From Acidobacteria bacterium Mor1 (GTDB lineage Bacteria; Acidobacteriota; Polarisedimenticolia; Polarisedimenticolales; Polarisedimenticolaceae), in NCBI GenBank assembly GCA_001664505.1, contig CP011806.1, forward strand, positions 240,882 through 304,881: a stretch of DNA of 64,000 nucleotides, read 5' to 3'. Numbering within the stretch: position 1 is the first letter of the stretch; the number at the start of each line of letters is the position of its first letter. The notes beneath the pieces were generated by a model. It had not been told where the DNA came from, did not search any database, and worked only from the letters and a program-made list of their open reading frames with translations. The position numbers were made by a program, and so were the translations under genes. Shown piece after piece: positions 61,097-64,000 of the stretch.

Positions 61097-61418
61097 GGCG
61101 AGTCCTCGAGTGCGGTCCGGGCCGCAGGCGGTTTCCGGCGAGAAGACGGGAACGAAACCGGGAGTTTACTGCACCCCCGGAGGGTGGGCAAGGGACGGAA
61201 ACGGCCCGTTTTCCGGCCTCTCGGGCCCTTCGGCCGCCACTTCCCGGCCCCTCGCGGGTCCGGGGACCGGGGGGCAGGGGTGTCCGGGCTCCCGGGGCGG
61301 GGTCCCGGCATGTTGATTTGGCATCGACCGGTGCCTAAGTTCGCCCGAGCGGCCCTGTTTTCCGCCCGGAGGCGTCTGCGCATCCGGGGAGGGGGGACCG
61401 CGGGAGGTCCGGGCTCGG
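61097..61418. other. Divergent intergenic region between the PpiD-like and FecR-like genes
   Basis: 322 nt, very GC-rich with no reading frame of note. A TTGATT element (61313-61318) is followed after 17 nt by TAAGTT, a poor promoter match toward the FecR-like gene. Otherwise I see nothing specific. Confidence 0.5.
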
Positions 61419-62876
61419 ATGGCGCGCCAAGGCTACAAGTCGTCGATCATCAACGTCGAGTGGTTCAACGTCACCTACAAGAGCGTGGCGATGGCGGTGG
61501 GCGGTGTGCTCCTCCTGCTCCTCGGCGCCGGGCTCTACTGGTACTACTTCCACTCCTACGGACCCCGGGAAGCTGCCGGCGAGGCGATCCAGAACGCCGA
61601 GCGGGCGCTGATCAAGACCAGGACCCTCGACTCCACCGAGAAAATCGATCGTAGCCGCGAAAGCGCCGAGGTCGCTCTCGGTGAGGCCCATTCCGCCTTC
61701 AGCTTTCACAACTACGAGACCGCCGAGATCGCGGCGATCCGTTCGCTGAACCTGTCCCAGCAGGCCCTGAGCCTCGCCGTCGATGACGGAACCGCGCTGC
61801 AACTGGTGCGCATCGTGCGCCTCGAAGGGGACGTGCGGGTCAAACGGGCCGGTGAGTTCGCCTGGGAGGCAGCCGACCGGCGTCAGGAATTGCGTGTCGG
61901 AGACCAGGTCAAAACCGCCTCGTCGGGTTCTGCGGAGCTGATCTACATGGACGGCACCGTCACCCGGATCGAGCCCGGGTCGCTCCTCGAGATCCGCGAC
62001 CTGTTCGAGGATCCGGTCACCAAGGTGCGCCGGGTGCGGGAGCGGCTGTCGTGGGGTGAGGTGACCTCCTCGACCCGGGAACCGCAGGTAAATGGTTCAT
62101 ATCACGAGGTTTCTGCCGGCCGTGTGTCGGCGCGCGCGGTCGATGCCGGTGAGATCCGGGTCGCCTTCGACCGTCAGCAGAAGACCTCGGTGATCGACGT
62201 GTTCAAGGGCACCGTCGAGGTCGAGACCCCTGACCGGCGGGAAGCGCTGGAGGAAGGGGAGCGCATCCGGGCCAACGCCTCGGGCCAGCTCGGGGCCAAG
62301 GAACTGCTGCCGGGTATCCCGCGCCTCGTGAGCCCCTCGGACGAACGGGTCTTCGTCCACCAGGATCCTCGCCAGTTGACCCTGAGCCTCAACTGGGAAG
62401 AGGTCCCCGGAGCCCGAGAATACAAGCTGATGATCGCCGACCAGATCCTGTTCACCAATCCGATCTACGACGCCATCCGCAAGGGGACGTCGGCTGAGAT
62501 CCAGGGGGTGGACGCGGGCGACTACTACTGGCGCGTTGCTGCGGTCTCGCCCGGCAACGTGCAGGGATCGTTCAGTGCGCCGCGCCGCTTCCGGGTCTCG
62601 AGCCAGGTCATTCGCGATCGCGCCGACACCACGCCGCCGGAAATCCGCGTTACCGAGTTCGTGCAGGTCGGACCGATGCTGATCATCAACGGCATGACCG
62701 AGCCCGGAGCGAATCTCTGGATCGACAACGAGAAGATCGACGTCAGCGAAGACGGTTCTTTCTACTCGGTGGTGCGCTTGCGGGAAGAGGGGGTCAACGA
62801 GGTGCGCTTCGTTGCCCAGGACAACGCCGGAAACGAAGCGACGACTACACGTTCGACCTTCGTCGAGCAGTGGTAG
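61419..62876 (+). CDS. Membrane-anchored FecR-domain protein
   Basis: 485 aa, ATG 61419. One TM helix (~24-45, VAMAVGGVLLLLLGAGLYWYYF), a helical stretch of TPR-like length (AAGEAIQNAERALIKTR ... SLNLSQQALSLA), then a FecR domain (QLVRIVRLEGDVRVKRAGEFAWEAA ... LRVGDQVKTASSGSAELIYMDGTVTRIEPGSLLEI). The C-terminal half has fibronectin-like beta segments (LNWEEVPGAREYKLMIA, PGDYYWRVAAVSPG-type) and a bacterial-Ig-like end (GANLWIDNEKIDVSEDGSF). The soluble part faces the periplasm. No sigma factor/FecA pair is adjacent, so it is not a classical FecR. Confidence 0.85.
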   Translation: MARQGYKSSIINVEWFNVTYKSVAMAVGGVLLLLLGAGLYWYYFHSYGPREAAGEAIQNAERALIKTRTLDSTEKIDRSRESAEVALGEAHSAFSFHNYETAEIAAIRSLNLSQQALSLAVDDGTALQLVRIVRLEGDVRVKRAGEFAWEAADRRQELRVGDQVKTASSGSAELIYMDGTVTRIEPGSLLEIRDLFEDPVTKVRRVRERLSWGEVTSSTREPQVNGSYHEVSAGRVSARAVDAGEIRVAFDRQQKTSVIDVFKGTVEVETPDRREALEEGERIRANASGQLGAKELLPGIPRLVSPSDERVFVHQDPRQLTLSLNWEEVPGAREYKLMIADQILFTNPIYDAIRKGTSAEIQGVDAGDYYWRVAAVSPGNVQGSFSAPRRFRVSSQVIRDRADTTPPEIRVTEFVQVGPMLIINGMTEPGANLWIDNEKIDVSEDGSFYSVVRLREEGVNEVRFVAQDNAGNEATTTRSTFVEQW

Positions 62877-63032
62877 GGACCGCTCCGACCCGCGCTCGCC
62901 GGCTCCGCATCGGGGCCCCTCGGCATTTTTGCCCCGCCTCCGGCCGGTTGCATCGGGTCAACCTGACCCGATCCTGGCCCGGTTCTTGCCATCCCCGAAA
63001 CCGGAAAATCACGAAAAAAGAGGCACCCGGAG

Positions 63033-64000
<968 letters not shown>

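Noticed and set aside
61318-61334. A sigma-54 type promoter (TGGCA...TGC) before the FecR-like gene
   Set aside because: The GG-GC spacing is one base off the required distance, so it is not a valid -24/-12 element.
59135-61654. An 839-codon plus-strand frame opposite the PpiD-like gene
   Set aside because: It is antisense to a convincing chaperone and runs into the FecR-like gene in another frame.

Overview
This is a high-GC chromosomal window from a Gram-negative bacterium, most likely an Acidobacteriota member (Thermoanaerobaculia/Holophagae-like). That placement is an inference. It rests on the mix of CRTAC1-type FG-GAP propellers, a PASTA-less Ser/Thr kinase with a PD40-like propeller, Reg_prop hybrid histidine kinases, secreted proteins with thrombospondin type 3 repeats and a recurring YYYLV...N.CG C-terminal module, and a long sulfotransferase/glycosyltransferase fusion. 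No rRNA operon or CRISPR array is visible. One tRNA gene (Thr, anticodon CGT) is present.

Layout. 1-9.4 kb: secreted and surface proteins (two CRTAC1-like propellers, a beta-helix protein, a Cys-rich repeat protein, a TPR lipoprotein) and an esterase. 9.6-13.5 kb: stand-alone flap exonuclease translationally coupled to a Ser/Thr kinase, then a cohesin-like lipoprotein. 13.5-18.9 kb: 1,099-aa sulfotransferase-GT4-GT2 fusion, a two-TM protein behind a striking operator-like inverted repeat, and an AOS-family PLP enzyme. 18.9-26.8 kb: giant hybrid sensor kinase followed by a two-gene molybdoenzyme complex (4x[4Fe-4S]-NrfD fusion plus a catalytic subunit with no Tat signal). 26.8-34.6 kb: RlmKL, a kinase-propeller receptor, Nei, a Tat-signal protein of unknown function and a small orphan. 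34.6-35.9 kb: ArsR-VOC-VOC operon, with ATGA overlaps at both junctions and a palindrome placed exactly inside the promoter.

36.0-41.5 kb is an accessory island of visibly lower GC. It runs up to a tRNA-Thr(CGT) gene, and a degenerate 45-bp copy of that tRNA's 3' part lies about 2.9 kb away in direct orientation, the signature of integration at a tRNA. The island holds a UG/Abi-like reverse transcriptase in an operon with a PD-(D/E)XK nuclease, a 59-aa orphan, a 110-aa orphan, a cytoplasmic trypsin-like protease and an MtlR/HEPN-like protein. The RT-nuclease pair is the best candidate in the window for an undescribed anti-phage system.

41.7-64.0 kb returns to core genome: DUF1579, SPL-like radical SAM, a secreted subtilase, rpsN-rpmE2 (both zinc-free forms), hisS-NUDIX, a tiny membrane dihaem cytochrome, a receiver-like/PilZ protein, a GHMP sugar kinase, a DsbD-alpha-like protein, pepA, a STAS protein, a YggX-like protein and ErpA, dgt, a single-domain response regulator, a bestrophin-like channel, a TPR protein, a PpiD/SurA-like chaperone, a FecR-domain protein and the first 293 codons of mreB, cut by the window end.
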